A stretch of 64,000 bases of DNA from FLUQ01 sp031551515 (GCA_031551515.1 JAVBNL010000001.1:186001-250000), one strand, 5' to 3'; counted from the first letter of the stretch, positions 8,194 to 18,023 are shown. Program-made: numbers and translations. Notes: generated by a model from the letters alone, not told the origin.

Positions 8194-9732
8194 ATGCCGA
8201 CTAAAGCAAAATATATTTTTACCCTTGTCGTTCTGTTGGCCCTGGCGGCCGGGGCCGTCTGGCACTTCACGAAAGAACCCGCCCTGCTGCACGCTGCAAA
8301 AGAAGCCATGGCCCGGGTGCAGGCCCCCTATGTTCTGACCGCGACGAAAATCGGCCTGGGGCAAGACGGCAAAACCCTTGTTTTTGAAGATCTGGAATTC
8401 CGCACCGGCCGGGGCGAAAAAGACTGGACCGTCAGAGCCGACCGGGCCGAAGCCCTGGGCCTGAATATCGCGGCGCTGGCCGGCGCCAAACCCGGCGCGC
8501 AGCCCGTGGCCGACAATATCCTGCTGCGCGGCGTGCGCTTGAACGGTCCCGGGTATTCCGAAAAAAGCGACGAATATATTTTTGAAAACATCAGCGGCGA
8601 CGTGCCTGCCCTGCTGCGGACGTGGAGCAAACTGCCGAAAAAAATCATTCTGGAAGAAGGCGCGCAGCAAAGCGACCCGGCAGCGCTTGAAGCCGCTGCG
8701 GCCTTTGCTGATGCCGTGGGCACGCTAAGCATCGGTAAATGGATCATCAAAGATACCGTTTCCACCTCTTTTGAAAAGGACGCGCCCTATACGCTGACCA
8801 CGGGGTATTGGGAAAGCCGCGATATGACCGCCCGGCGGCTGGGGGCAATGGAAATCAAAGATCTTGACCTGCGGGCGGAAAGTATAACCTTGCAGAGCAA
8901 GGAAGCGCGGGTGGAACAAATCCTGCTGCCCGATTTTGCCGCCATTTTCCGCGATCTTGCGGCGCGGCACGGCAAAGAGCCTGACAGGCCTTTTTTCAAA
9001 GGCCGCAAAATCGCTCTGGAAAAAATCCGGCTGAACGATTTCCGCTTGCGCCCCACGGGCGACCCGACGGACATGCTGCGGGCGGGCAGCCTGGAAACCG
9101 GCCTTGTGGCGGAAATGACCGATGAAGCGGTCATCAAGGCCAGGGTAAGCTTCGCTTACGACAAGGCGCAGCTTGGCGAAGGCTATATGATGATGCTGAT
9201 GCTGGTCATGAAGTCCAAAGGCTTGCCCCTGCCGCCGGATATCAGCCTGTCCGGCAGCCAGGTCTTCACCGTCGTCAGCAGCAAAGACGATTTTTTTGAT
9301 TCTATGACGCTTGAAAGCAAGAATTCGCTGGGGGGCGTCTTTGACGCGCAAATGGAGATGGAAGCGGGCAGTATCCCCACCGGCAATGCCGACGATATCG
9401 ACAAGGGCGAGTTGCGTCGCCTTGCCTTTACCGTCACGGACATCACCGCTTCCGACCTGCTGCTGTCCTGGTATTCGCAGGCTGACCCCCAGGTGATGCG
9501 CGCCACCATCGTCAAAGAGCTGCAAAAAGAACAGGCTACCCTGCCCCAGGGAGGCGAGTTGCATAAGGTTCTCGGCGACTGCATCGCCTTTATACGCGCG
9601 CCCGGCGGCACGCTGTCGCTTTCGTTCACCCCTTCGCCGCCTTTGCGCCTGAAGCGGGAAGACAAAGAAGCGTTCAAAAAGCGGAAGAACTACGGCCTCA
9701 GCTCTTCATTCACGCCGGGGAAACAACCCTGA
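8194..9732 (+). CDS. Membrane-anchored protein of unknown function
   Basis: A 512-residue protein that I do not recognise. It starts with a short basic stretch and one hydrophobic segment (about residues 7-25, 'IFTLVVLLALAAGAVWHF'). The long remainder is presumably periplasmic, with beta-rich, charged sequence containing 'TLVFEDLEFRTGR', 'DNILLRGVRLNGPG' and 'EIKDLDLRAESITL'. These alternating phrases resemble AsmA/DUF945-like periplasmic proteins, but this is only an impression. I chose the ATG at 8194 because it follows GGAAGA by 4 nt. Upstream in-frame codons lack a ribosome site. It is followed by a terminator-like hairpin and the convergent methyltransferase gene. Confidence 0.6.
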   Translation: MPTKAKYIFTLVVLLALAAGAVWHFTKEPALLHAAKEAMARVQAPYVLTATKIGLGQDGKTLVFEDLEFRTGRGEKDWTVRADRAEALGLNIAALAGAKPGAQPVADNILLRGVRLNGPGYSEKSDEYIFENISGDVPALLRTWSKLPKKIILEEGAQQSDPAALEAAAAFADAVGTLSIGKWIIKDTVSTSFEKDAPYTLTTGYWESRDMTARRLGAMEIKDLDLRAESITLQSKEARVEQILLPDFAAIFRDLAARHGKEPDRPFFKGRKIALEKIRLNDFRLRPTGDPTDMLRAGSLETGLVAEMTDEAVIKARVSFAYDKAQLGEGYMMMLMLVMKSKGLPLPPDISLSGSQVFTVVSSKDDFFDSMTLESKNSLGGVFDAQMEMEAGSIPTGNADDIDKGELRRLAFTVTDITASDLLLSWYSQADPQVMRATIVKELQKEQATLPQGGELHKVLGDCIAFIRAPGGTLSLSFTPSPPLRLKREDKEAFKKRKNYGLSSSFTPGKQP

Positions 9733-9759
9733 CCCGGCGCGGTTTGGCCGGGTGTTTCA
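9732..9759. terminator. Terminator-like hairpin between convergent genes
   Basis: ACCCGGC (9732-9738) pairs with GCCGGGT (9747-9753) around an 8-nt loop and is followed by GTTTCATTT. The T-run is weak. It starts at the stop codon of the plus-strand gene, and the minus-strand methyltransferase ends just downstream. Confidence 0.45.
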
Positions 9760-10449
9760 TTTGGCCGTGCAGACGATAATCCACTCGCTGTCGCCCACAT
9801 AAGGTTCGCCTTTGCGAATGTATGGCTCCAGCGTGCGTTTGTATAAATCCACAATGTTGAAGGGACTGAACAGCTCACGCAGATGCGCCTCGTCAAGCAG
9901 GGTCACCCAGGCCGCGCCGCCGAATACCGGGGCGGTCGGGTCGAAGCAGGTCGCGTCCTGTTCCACACGCCCCATAAACCGCTTGTCAGGGTGGTCGGAC
10001 GCGAAGAAAAAGGACACGAAGTAGCCGCCGGGTCGCAGCAGGCCCGCTATTTTCGGCATGATCCGGACCAGATCATCCCACTGGTTGTGGGCCAAGGCCT
10101 CACGGTCCAGAATCAGATCGAAGGGACCGCCGGGAACCTGGTCCAGCTCCAGAAAAGTCTTCTGCAAAAAGGTGCCGCACAGTTTTTCTTCGGCAAACCG
10201 TTTGCGGGCATATTCCAGGCAGTGCGGGCTGCCGTCCACGCCGGTGACGCAGAACCCTTCACGGGCCAAAAACCAGGCGTTGTTCCCGGCGCCGCAGCCC
10301 ACTTCCAGCACCTTCGTTGCCGCCCGGTCGCGGCCGGCCATCAACTGGTACATAAACGAAACGACCCCGTCCGCGGGGTAGCGGTTCAGTTGCCCGCCGC
10401 CGGCGTATGTCGCATTCCAGCTCGTGCCATCAAACCCTTTTTCAGACAT
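9757..10449 (-). CDS. Class I SAM-dependent methyltransferase
   Basis: A 230-residue cytosolic methyltransferase. Motif I 'VLEVGCGAGNNAWFLAREGF' binds SAM, 'VTGVDGSPHCLEYARKRF' supplies the acidic residue for the ribose, 'PFDLILDREALAH' is motif II-like, and 'LLRPGGYFVSFFFASDH' is motif III-like. The layout is close to small-molecule methyltransferases of the thiopurine/TehB type, and the substrate is unknown. It is divergent from the large tandem paralogues across 99 bp and convergent with the membrane-anchored gene. Confidence 0.8.
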   Translation of the reverse strand: MSEKGFDGTSWNATYAGGGQLNRYPADGVVSFMYQLMAGRDRAATKVLEVGCGAGNNAWFLAREGFCVTGVDGSPHCLEYARKRFAEEKLCGTFLQKTFLELDQVPGGPFDLILDREALAHNQWDDLVRIMPKIAGLLRPGGYFVSFFFASDHPDKRFMGRVEQDATCFDPTAPVFGGAAWVTLLDEAHLRELFSPFNIVDLYKRTLEPYIRKGEPYVGDSEWIIVCTAK

Positions 10450-10548
10450 ACCGTTCTATCCTTTGCCGCTGCCGGCGGTGTAATCATCCTGCGCAAGAAA
10501 CCGATATATATTTTGCGTGTCCGGTGCGCCTGTTGTAAAGGATAAGCC

Positions 10549-13500
10549 ATGAGTTCTTCCAGACTTTTTTTCGACCGGCATGACCACGCGCTGCTTGAGA
10601 TGGTCAACCGCATGCTGGAGCACAACCGGCGCAGCCGGGCCGAACGCCAGGGCCCGAGTGACCGTCGGGCTCTGCGTTTGTTCGCGCCCGAGCTGCACCC
10701 GCACGGCATCAAAGAACTGACCGTTTCCCGCGAGCTGCGCGTGGCCTATGCGGTCGTCAACCTGCTGGACTCGCTGGAAGCGGGCAAAGCTGCCGACCGC
10801 ATCCTGGCCCTGCGCTCTTTGCACGACGAGGTGCTGTACACGGCGGCTTCTCCTTTCCGGCGCAACACGGGCCGCGTGCTGATTCAAATAATGAAGGATC
10901 TGGTTCGGGCCTATGGCGACCCCGAGCGCCAGATTATGCTGGCCCGCGACTTTCGCGAAGCCGCGACCGGCAGGCGGCGCGTCGTACGTTCCATGCTGCG
11001 GCGTTATCATTTGCTGGAAATGCCGGAAGAATGGGACCAGCTGACCTTTGACAATCATGTGCACGACGCCAACACCAAGGGCCGCAAAACCCCGACCCAC
11101 CTGATCATGGATGCCTGGATCAAGGGTATTCGCTCGCTGACGGTCATCTATTACAATTTCGTCGAGCCGCGCGCCGTGCAGGAACTGATGCAGGCGGCGG
11201 AGGTTATGGGCATCAACACCCGCATCGGCGTGGAGTTCCGCGCCTGCTTCCGGGGCAAATATGCCGAGCTGATATGGGAACCGGCCGGGGTGGACGACGC
11301 CCAGTCAATGGCGGCTTTTCTGGAAGAAGAAGCCATGCGCCTTTTGATGCGCGACGGGCGCGAAGCTTCCGATTACCGGTCCCTCTATGTCTTCGCCATG
11401 CTTGACCGGTACAACGAAGTTCACCGTTACAAAATCGCGGCATCCTTCGGCATCAGCCTGCCGGAAATCGACAGGCAGGAATTTCTGGCCTTTGTGGCCG
11501 CCGGGCAGCCGTCGCTTCTGCATCTGGCGGAACTGGTCTACAAGCGCATGCTGCCGCTGATGACGGAAAGGCTGCCGGAGTTGCGCGCCGCGCACGCTTC
11601 CGGCCCGCAAGATGAAAAGGAAGCCGTGGAAGCGCTTGTCGCGCGCATGCACGGCCTGCATCCCGAAACTATACTCGAAACATGGTTCACGACCAAAGCC
11701 AACCCCACCCTGCCCGACCCGGAAATTCCCCCTTCCGACCCGGCGGTGCCCGATATTTTGCGCCTTTCGCCGCGAGAGCTGACGGAACGGCTGCGCGCGG
11801 TTCGGCCCATGAGCCGCATTACCTTGACCCTGTCCGGCTTGCGGACCGAAGACGTGCTGGAAATCATTTATGACTGCGAAGGCAGGGTCAGCCACCTGGA
11901 ACTGTTCAACCTTAAAGATTACGTAGCGGGCAAAATGCCCCACTGCAAAGCCATCAACGATTTGCAGATCGCCGTCAACCAGGGCAGCGCCGTGGCCCTC
12001 AAACGCATCTTGCGCGGCATCATTCGCGATTACGGCTGCTCTTTGGCGGCGGATGCGGAAGAACGCTGCGCGCACCTCACCCATATTCTGCACAACATAC
12101 CTAAATTGCAGGAATTATATAAGCAAACGCCGCTCAAGGCCAGGGTGGGCAGTGATTCTACCAGCCGTTCTTTCCGGCTGCACGGCATGGGCTTCGCTTT
12201 TGTCGAAACCCTGCCGGGTTCCGCGCGCAAAAGCATACACGACCCCAAGGACCTGTTGCGCCAAATAATCCCGCTGCACACGGATATCGAGTCGCGTTAC
12301 ACCTATACGCCGGCCGGTCAGCACAGCTCTTTGTCGCCCTCGTTAACCCGGTTTATCCGCAAGCTGCCCTTCTGCCGCTATTTCGGCTATGCCCAAACGC
12401 ACACCTGGGCCGCGAAAACCGCCACCGCACGCTATACGGAAACCGAAGGAAGCCTCGCCACGCTGGGCGGGTTCCAGCGGGAAGAACCCGACCGCATCAC
12501 CCTGCACGAAAAGCAAAATGCCCGTGCCGGGTGCGACCTCGCCTACATGAACACCGGCATAGCCAACGCCCTGAAAGTGCTGATCGGATTTTTGCTGACC
12601 ATGGGCACTTTTTTGCACACGCAAGAGTGGTGGGTGCTGGTCTGGTTCGGCGCGCCCATCTGGTTCGCCATCACCGGGCTGCGCAACATTTTGCAGTCCG
12701 TGCTGGGCGGCGGCGGGCTGCACCGCACGCCCCTGCTGAAATGGAACGACTACGTCAGCTGGACCCGCATTTGCGATTCGCTCCTGTATACGGGCATCTC
12801 CGTGCCGCTCTTGGAACTCGTCCTGCGCTGGTGGATTTTGGGGGACATGTTCGACATAACCGCCCTGAACCGCCCGCTGTTTTTCTACACCGTCATCAAC
12901 GCGGCCAACGGGCTGTATATCGCCTCGCACAACATTTACCGCGGGCTGCCCAAAGAGGCGGTCGTGGGCAACATTTTCCGCAGCGTGCTGTGCATACCGC
13001 TTTCCCTTGTCTATAACGTCCTTCTGCTGCAAATCCTTATTCTGCTGCAGGTAGAAGGGGCGGCGTCTTTGCTCGACGCCAGCGCGGCCATCATATCCAA
13101 GGCCGCTTCCGACACCATCGCCGGCATCGTTGAAGGCATAGGCGACCAGAACACTAACCTGCGCATGCGGAGCTGGGATTACACGCACAAATTGCAACAG
13201 CTTTTCGCCTGCTTCGCCCGGCTGGAAGTGCTGCTGCCTGAAAAAGACGTGCTGGAGCTGCTGCAACAGCCGCGCGACCTCCTAAACTCGCGCGTCGCAG
13301 AAGTGGCCAAGCTGGAAAAGGCCATCCTCATCCATTCGCTTGATCTCATGTATTTCTGGATGTACCAGCCCCGCGCCCGGACCATGCTCGCCCGGATTTT
13401 GCGCGGCATGACCGCTGACGAGCGCGCCTTTCTGGCCAACTCGCAACTGGTGCTGGCCAGAGAACGCGAAGTCAGCATGCTGATCGTGGACGGCATACTG

Positions 13501-13614
13501 GGCCGTGATTTCGCCCGCCCGCTATCCTTTTACCTGAGCCTGTACCGCGAATATCTGGCCGACACGGCGCGAGTCACGGGCGTTGCACTTGAGATTCCGC
13601 GCCATACCATATAA
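10549..13614 (+). CDS. Giant membrane protein of unknown function with PHP-like segment, paralogue A
   Basis: 1,021 residues with no family that I recognise with confidence. Residues about 165-235 resemble a degenerate PHP metal-dependent phosphoesterase fold. 'FDNHVHDAN' has HxH at 170-172. 'LIMDAWIKGIRSLTVIYYNF' sits where PHP proteins have 'TDH', and 'GINTRIGVEFRA' sits where they have 'GIEI'. Residues about 670-835 carry roughly five hydrophobic segments, including 'WWVLVWFGAPIWFAITGL', 'PLFFYTVINAANGLYIA' and 'IPLSLVYNVLLLQILILL'. The last ~190 residues are soluble and helical. The ATG follows AAAGGA by 6 nt. The next gene is a tandem duplicate, 46 bp downstream. The function is unknown. 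Confidence 0.75.
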   Translation: MSSSRLFFDRHDHALLEMVNRMLEHNRRSRAERQGPSDRRALRLFAPELHPHGIKELTVSRELRVAYAVVNLLDSLEAGKAADRILALRSLHDEVLYTAASPFRRNTGRVLIQIMKDLVRAYGDPERQIMLARDFREAATGRRRVVRSMLRRYHLLEMPEEWDQLTFDNHVHDANTKGRKTPTHLIMDAWIKGIRSLTVIYYNFVEPRAVQELMQAAEVMGINTRIGVEFRACFRGKYAELIWEPAGVDDAQSMAAFLEEEAMRLLMRDGREASDYRSLYVFAMLDRYNEVHRYKIAASFGISLPEIDRQEFLAFVAAGQPSLLHLAELVYKRMLPLMTERLPELRAAHASGPQDEKEAVEALVARMHGLHPETILETWFTTKANPTLPDPEIPPSDPAVPDILRLSPRELTERLRAVRPMSRITLTLSGLRTEDVLEIIYDCEGRVSHLELFNLKDYVAGKMPHCKAINDLQIAVNQGSAVALKRILRGIIRDYGCSLAADAEERCAHLTHILHNIPKLQELYKQTPLKARVGSDSTSRSFRLHGMGFAFVETLPGSARKSIHDPKDLLRQIIPLHTDIESRYTYTPAGQHSSLSPSLTRFIRKLPFCRYFGYAQTHTWAAKTATARYTETEGSLATLGGFQREEPDRITLHEKQNARAGCDLAYMNTGIANALKVLIGFLLTMGTFLHTQEWWVLVWFGAPIWFAITGLRNILQSVLGGGGLHRTPLLKWNDYVSWTRICDSLLYTGISVPLLELVLRWWILGDMFDITALNRPLFFYTVINAANGLYIASHNIYRGLPKEAVVGNIFRSVLCIPLSLVYNVLLLQILILLQVEGAASLLDASAAIISKAASDTIAGIVEGIGDQNTNLRMRSWDYTHKLQQLFACFARLEVLLPEKDVLELLQQPRDLLNSRVAEVAKLEKAILIHSLDLMYFWMYQPRARTMLARILRGMTADERAFLANSQLVLAREREVSMLIVDGILGRDFARPLSFYLSLYREYLADTARVTGVALEIPRHTI

Positions 13615-13660
13615 CATGCGTCACATTTCGTGGGTATTGTCGATACGTTAAAGGTGTTTC

Positions 13661-16600
13661 ATGCCGCAATCCGGACTTTTTTTCGACCAACAGGACCATG
13701 CGCTGCTCGCCATGGTCAACCGCGTGCTGGAACGCGGACGAAGCGACAGCCGCAAGGCTCGCGCCCGGCAATTTTTCGCGTCCGAGCTGCACCCGCACGG
13801 CATCAAAGAGCTGGCGGTCTCTCGCGAGCTGCGCATAGCCTATGCTGTCATCAACCTGCTTGATTCGCTGGAAGCCGGGGAAGCGGCCGACCGCATTCTT
13901 GCCCTGCGCTCTTTGCACGACGAGGTGCTGTACACGGCGGCCTCGACATTCCGCCGCAACACGGGCCGCGTGCTGATTCAAATAATGAAGGATCTGGTGC
14001 GCGCCTACGGCGACCCCGAGCGTCAGATCATGCTGGCGCACGATTTCCGCGCGGCCGCTACCGGCAGGCGGCGCGTCGTGCGCTCCATGCTGCGGCGCTA
14101 CCATTTGCTGGAAATGCCGGAAGAATGGGACCAGCTGACTTTTGACAACCATGTGCACGACGCCAACACCAAGGGCCGCAAAACGCCGACCCACCTGATC
14201 ATGGACGCCTGGATCAAGGGTATCCGCTCGCTGACCGTCATCTATTACAATTTCGTCGACCCCGGCGCCGTGCAGGAACTGATGCAGGCGGCGGAGATAA
14301 CGGGCATCAACACCCGCATCGGCGTGGAGTTTCGCGCCTGCTTCAGGGACAAATACGTTGAATTTATCTGGGAGCCGGTCGGTGTGGGCGACGCCCAGAC
14401 CATGGCGGCTTTTCTGGAAGAAGAAGCCATGCGTCTTTTGATGCGCGACGGGCGAGAAGCTTCCGATTACCGGTCGGGCTATATATTTTCCATGCTTGAG
14501 CGTTACAACGAAGCGCACCGCCACGATATATCCACCCAGTTCGGCATCAGTTTGCCTGAAATCGGCAAAAAGGAGTTTCTGGCTTTCGTGGCCGCCGGGC
14601 AACCGTCGCTCCTGCATTTGGCGGAGTTGATCTACAAGCAGATGTTGCCCCTGATGATCGACAGACTGCCGGAATTGCGCGCCACGCACGCAGCCGCTTC
14701 ACAGGAAGAAAAAAAGACGGTGGAAGCGCTGGTTACGCGCATGCACGGCCTGCACCCCGAAGAGATTATGGAGACCTGGTTCACCCGTGAGCGTAACCTC
14801 GCGCTGCCCGACCCGGAAATTCCTTTGCCCGACCCGGCCATGCCGGATATTTTGCGCGTCACCCCGCGCCAGCTGGTAGACCGCCTCAGCGCGGTCCGGC
14901 CCATGAGCCGCATCACCCTGACCCTTTCGGGCCTGCGCACGGAAGACGTTCTGGAGCTGATCTACGACTGCGAGGGCAAAATCACCCACCTGGAGCTGTT
15001 CAACCTCAAGGATTACGCGGCGGGCACAATGCAGCACTGCAAAGCCATCAATGCCTTGCAGCTTGCCATCAACCAGGGCAGCGCCATCGCCCTCAAACGC
15101 CTGCTGCGCGGCATCATACGCGAGTACGGCTGCTCTTTGGCGCCGGATGCCGAAGAACGTTGCGCGCACCTGACCGACATCTTGCGCAACATTCCCCGGC
15201 TGCAGTCGTTTTACAAACATGTTCCGCTGAAAACACGGGTGGGGAGCGACTCCACCAGCCGCTCTTACCGTCTGCACGGCATGGGCTTCGCATTTACCGA
15301 CACCCTGCCAGCTTCCGCGCGCAAGAGCATCCGCGACCCCAAAGATGTTTTGCGTCAAAGCATTCCGCTGCATTCGGACATCGATTCACGCTACACCTAT
15401 ACGCCCGCCGGCCAACACAGCCCCTTGCCGCTGCCCCTGATCCGGCTAATCCGCAAATTGCCGCTGTGCCGCTATGTCGGGTATGCGAAAACGCACACCT
15501 GGGCCGTGCGCACTCCCACCACGCGCTATTCTGAAACAGACCCCAGTATAGCCACCCTGGGCGGCTTTCAGCGTGAAGCGCCCGACCGCATCAGCCTGCA
15601 GGAAAAGAAAGCGGCCCAGGCCAAACCCGGCATGCCCTATCTGAACACGAAAATTTCCAATTCGCTGAAAGTGCTGCTGGGCTTCATCCTGGCCATGGCC
15701 GCCTTCGCGCATACCCAGAACTGGTGGGTGCTGGCCTGGTTCGGCGCGCCCATCTGGTTCGCCATTACCGGGCTGCGCAACATTTTGCAGTCCGTGCTGG
15801 GCGGCGGCGGGCTGCGCCGCACCCCGCTGCTCAAATGGAACGACTACGTCAGCTGGAACCGCATTTGCGATTCACTTCTGTATACCGGCATATCCGTGCC
15901 GCTGCTCGAGCTTGTTCTGCGCTGGGGCATCTTGGGTAAGGTGTTTTCCATCACCTCGCTGGACCACCCCGTTATTTTCTTTACCACGGTCTCCGCGGCC
16001 AACGGGTTGTATCTCGCCTCGCACAACATCTTTCGCGGGCTGCCCAAAGAAGCCGTCATAGGCAATATTTTCCGCAGCGTCCTGGCCATTCCCCTCGCCC
16101 TGTTTTATAACTATGTCTTGGTGCATCTTACGCTGGCGCTGCAGATCAGCGGCGGGCTTGAGATGATGGCCGCCAGCGCGGCTATCATCTCAAAAGCGGC
16201 ATCCGACACCGTGGCCGGGGTTATTGAAGGCGTGGGCGACCAGAACAACAACCTGCGCCTGCGAAACTGGGATTACACGCATAAATTGCGGCAACTCTTC
16301 TCCTGCTTCGCCCGGCTGGAAGTGCTGCTGCCCGAAGACGATGTGCTGGAGCTGCTGCAACATCCGCGCGACCACGGCAACGCCCGCGATACCGAGGTGG
16401 CGGACCTGGAAAAGGCCATCCTTATCCACTCCCTCGACCTTATGTATTTCTGGATGTACCAGCCGCGCGGCCGCACCATGCTGGTGCGCACCATACGCGG
16501 CATGACCAAAGATGAACGGACCATCTTCGCCCGCTCGCAAACGGTGTTGGCCAGAGAACGGGAGGTCAGCCAGCTTTTTGTGGACGGCATTGTGGGCCAG

Positions 16601-16699
16601 AATTTTTCTCGTCCTCTGGCTTTCTTTTTAGACCGCTACCGCGAATACCTTGCCGACACGGCACGCATCACCGGCGTGACGCTTGAGATCCCGGCCTGA
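13661..16699 (+). CDS. Giant membrane protein of unknown function with PHP-like segment, paralogue B
   Basis: 1,012 residues, collinear with the preceding gene from 'LFFDQQDHALLAMVNR' to the C-terminus and, by eye, about three quarters identical. The PHP-like segment is almost unchanged ('FDNHVHDANTKGRKTP', 'GINTRIGVEFRACF'), as is 'NILQSVLGGGGL...TPLLKWNDYVSW' in the membrane region. Divergence concentrates around residues 330-400 and in the linker before the membrane part. The ATG follows AAAGG by 6 nt. The short gap after paralogue A suggests co-transcription and perhaps a heteromeric product. The M20 carbamoylase gene starts 32 bp downstream. Confidence 0.75.
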   Translation: MPQSGLFFDQQDHALLAMVNRVLERGRSDSRKARARQFFASELHPHGIKELAVSRELRIAYAVINLLDSLEAGEAADRILALRSLHDEVLYTAASTFRRNTGRVLIQIMKDLVRAYGDPERQIMLAHDFRAAATGRRRVVRSMLRRYHLLEMPEEWDQLTFDNHVHDANTKGRKTPTHLIMDAWIKGIRSLTVIYYNFVDPGAVQELMQAAEITGINTRIGVEFRACFRDKYVEFIWEPVGVGDAQTMAAFLEEEAMRLLMRDGREASDYRSGYIFSMLERYNEAHRHDISTQFGISLPEIGKKEFLAFVAAGQPSLLHLAELIYKQMLPLMIDRLPELRATHAAASQEEKKTVEALVTRMHGLHPEEIMETWFTRERNLALPDPEIPLPDPAMPDILRVTPRQLVDRLSAVRPMSRITLTLSGLRTEDVLELIYDCEGKITHLELFNLKDYAAGTMQHCKAINALQLAINQGSAIALKRLLRGIIREYGCSLAPDAEERCAHLTDILRNIPRLQSFYKHVPLKTRVGSDSTSRSYRLHGMGFAFTDTLPASARKSIRDPKDVLRQSIPLHSDIDSRYTYTPAGQHSPLPLPLIRLIRKLPLCRYVGYAKTHTWAVRTPTTRYSETDPSIATLGGFQREAPDRISLQEKKAAQAKPGMPYLNTKISNSLKVLLGFILAMAAFAHTQNWWVLAWFGAPIWFAITGLRNILQSVLGGGGLRRTPLLKWNDYVSWNRICDSLLYTGISVPLLELVLRWGILGKVFSITSLDHPVIFFTTVSAANGLYLASHNIFRGLPKEAVIGNIFRSVLAIPLALFYNYVLVHLTLALQISGGLEMMAASAAIISKAASDTVAGVIEGVGDQNNNLRLRNWDYTHKLRQLFSCFARLEVLLPEDDVLELLQHPRDHGNARDTEVADLEKAILIHSLDLMYFWMYQPRGRTMLVRTIRGMTKDERTIFARSQTVLAREREVSQLFVDGIVGQNFSRPLAFFLDRYREYLADTARITGVTLEIPA

Positions 16700-16731
16700 A
16701 CGGAACATTCGCGAGACACCAGGAGCATATC

Positions 16732-17958
16732 ATGGATAAAGCATGGGTAACGCAAGTGCTTGAGCACCTTTCAACTATCGGCAGAACGGATCAAAACGGA
16801 TCGAACCGCCTGGCCTTTTCAGCGGAAGACATGGCCGCGCGCGACTATTTCAAGGGCCTGATGCGCGAAGCGGGCCTTTCGGTGCGCGAAGACCCCTTCG
16901 GCAACATCATCGGCCGCATGGAGGGCACAGACCCCACCCTGCCGGCCGTGGCGACCGGCTCGCACATCGACACGGTGCCCAACGGCGGGCATTACGACGG
17001 CATGGCAGGCAGCGTGGCCGCCCTTGCCGCCATAAAAAGCATTCGCGAGCGCGGCCCTACCCGGCACCCGCTGGAGCTGATCATTTTTCAGATGGAAGAA
17101 TCCAGCCGCTTCTCCATGGCCACGCTCGGCAGCAAGATCATGGTCGGCCGCGCCAAGTTGGACCTGTGCCGCACGGCGAAAGACAAAAACGGCATAACCA
17201 TGCCCCAGGCCATGGCCGAGCAGGGTTATGATTTCGAAAAACTGCCCCAGGCCGTGCGCAAAAAGGGCGAGTTGGCCTGTTTTCTCGAACTGCATATCGA
17301 GCAAAGCCCCACGCTGGAAGAAAAGAATCTGGCCGTGGGCATCGTTACCGCCATCGCCGCGCCCATCCGCACCCATGTGGTCATAGAAGGCAAAGCCAGC
17401 CATTCGGGCGGCACCGCCATGAACAACCGGCGCGACGCGCTGGTCAGCGCTTCGCAACTGGTGCTGGCCGTCAGAGCTATTGGCAACGCCTATGCCCGGC
17501 AGGAAATCGTGGCCACGGTCGGCAACCTGACCGTATCGCCCGGCGCCATGAACGTGGTGCCCGGCAAGGTCGAATTGTGGGTGGACCTGCGCGGCACGAA
17601 CCGCGCGGTTATGGATGAAGCGCAAGAAGCCCTGCGCAAAGCGGCTGAAGGCATCGCGGCGGTTAACAGAACGCCGGTCACCTTCAACAACCTGGGGGCC
17701 GAAGACCCCGTGGCCATGACCCCTCGCGTTATATCGCTGATGGAAAGCGTCTGCCGCGACCGCAATGTCCCGGCCATGCGCATCGTCAGCGGGGCCGGGC
17801 ACGACACCATGAACATAGCGGACATCACCGATGTGGGCATGGTCTTTATTCGCTGTAAAGACGGGCTGAGCCACAACCCCGGCGAATACGCCTCCATTGA
17901 AGACATCATGGCGGGCCTGGATGTGTTGACGGAAACCCTGTACCGGCTGGCGGTATGA
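16732..17958 (+). CDS. M20-family N-carbamoyl-amino acid hydrolase / allantoate amidohydrolase
   Basis: A 408-residue binuclear metal amidase of the HyuC/AllC/beta-ureidopropionase group, which releases ammonia and CO2 from N-carbamoyl compounds. Metal-site motifs are visible: 'TGSHIDTVPNGGHYDG' (His and Asp), 'FQMEESSRF' (Glu pair), 'FLELHIEQSPTLEE' (His), and near the C-terminus 'SGAGHDTMNIA'. The dimerisation/lid domain follows 'VVIEGKASHSGGTAMNNRRDAL'. AGGAG lies 6 nt before the ATG. The substrate cannot be decided. A carbamate kinase-fdrA operon lies about 45 kb away and could share ureide metabolism, but nothing here links them directly. Confidence 0.85.
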   Translation: MDKAWVTQVLEHLSTIGRTDQNGSNRLAFSAEDMAARDYFKGLMREAGLSVREDPFGNIIGRMEGTDPTLPAVATGSHIDTVPNGGHYDGMAGSVAALAAIKSIRERGPTRHPLELIIFQMEESSRFSMATLGSKIMVGRAKLDLCRTAKDKNGITMPQAMAEQGYDFEKLPQAVRKKGELACFLELHIEQSPTLEEKNLAVGIVTAIAAPIRTHVVIEGKASHSGGTAMNNRRDALVSASQLVLAVRAIGNAYARQEIVATVGNLTVSPGAMNVVPGKVELWVDLRGTNRAVMDEAQEALRKAAEGIAAVNRTPVTFNNLGAEDPVAMTPRVISLMESVCRDRNVPAMRIVSGAGHDTMNIADITDVGMVFIRCKDGLSHNPGEYASIEDIMAGLDVLTETLYRLAV

Positions 17959-17969
17959 TCCTTACGAGA

Positions 17970-18023
17970 CTGGGGGACGCTGTCCCCCAGTCCCCCTGCA
18001 AGGGGCATGATGCCCCTTGACCC
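17970..18023. repeat. Multi-hairpin intergenic repeat, copy 2
   Basis: CTGGGGGAC-GCT-GTCCCCCAG lies at 17970-17990, followed by the family's core palindrome CAAGGGGCAT-G-ATGCCCCTTG at 17999-18019 and then ACCC. It begins 11 bp after the carbamoylase stop. Because it overlaps the upstream reading-frame extension of the glycosyltransferase gene, it supports the later start at 18061. Confidence 0.72.

Noticed and set aside
10549..16699. A recent gene duplication by a mobile element flanking the two giant genes
   Set aside because: No insertion sequence or long direct repeats flank the pair, and the copies differ at many positions, so the duplication is not recent.
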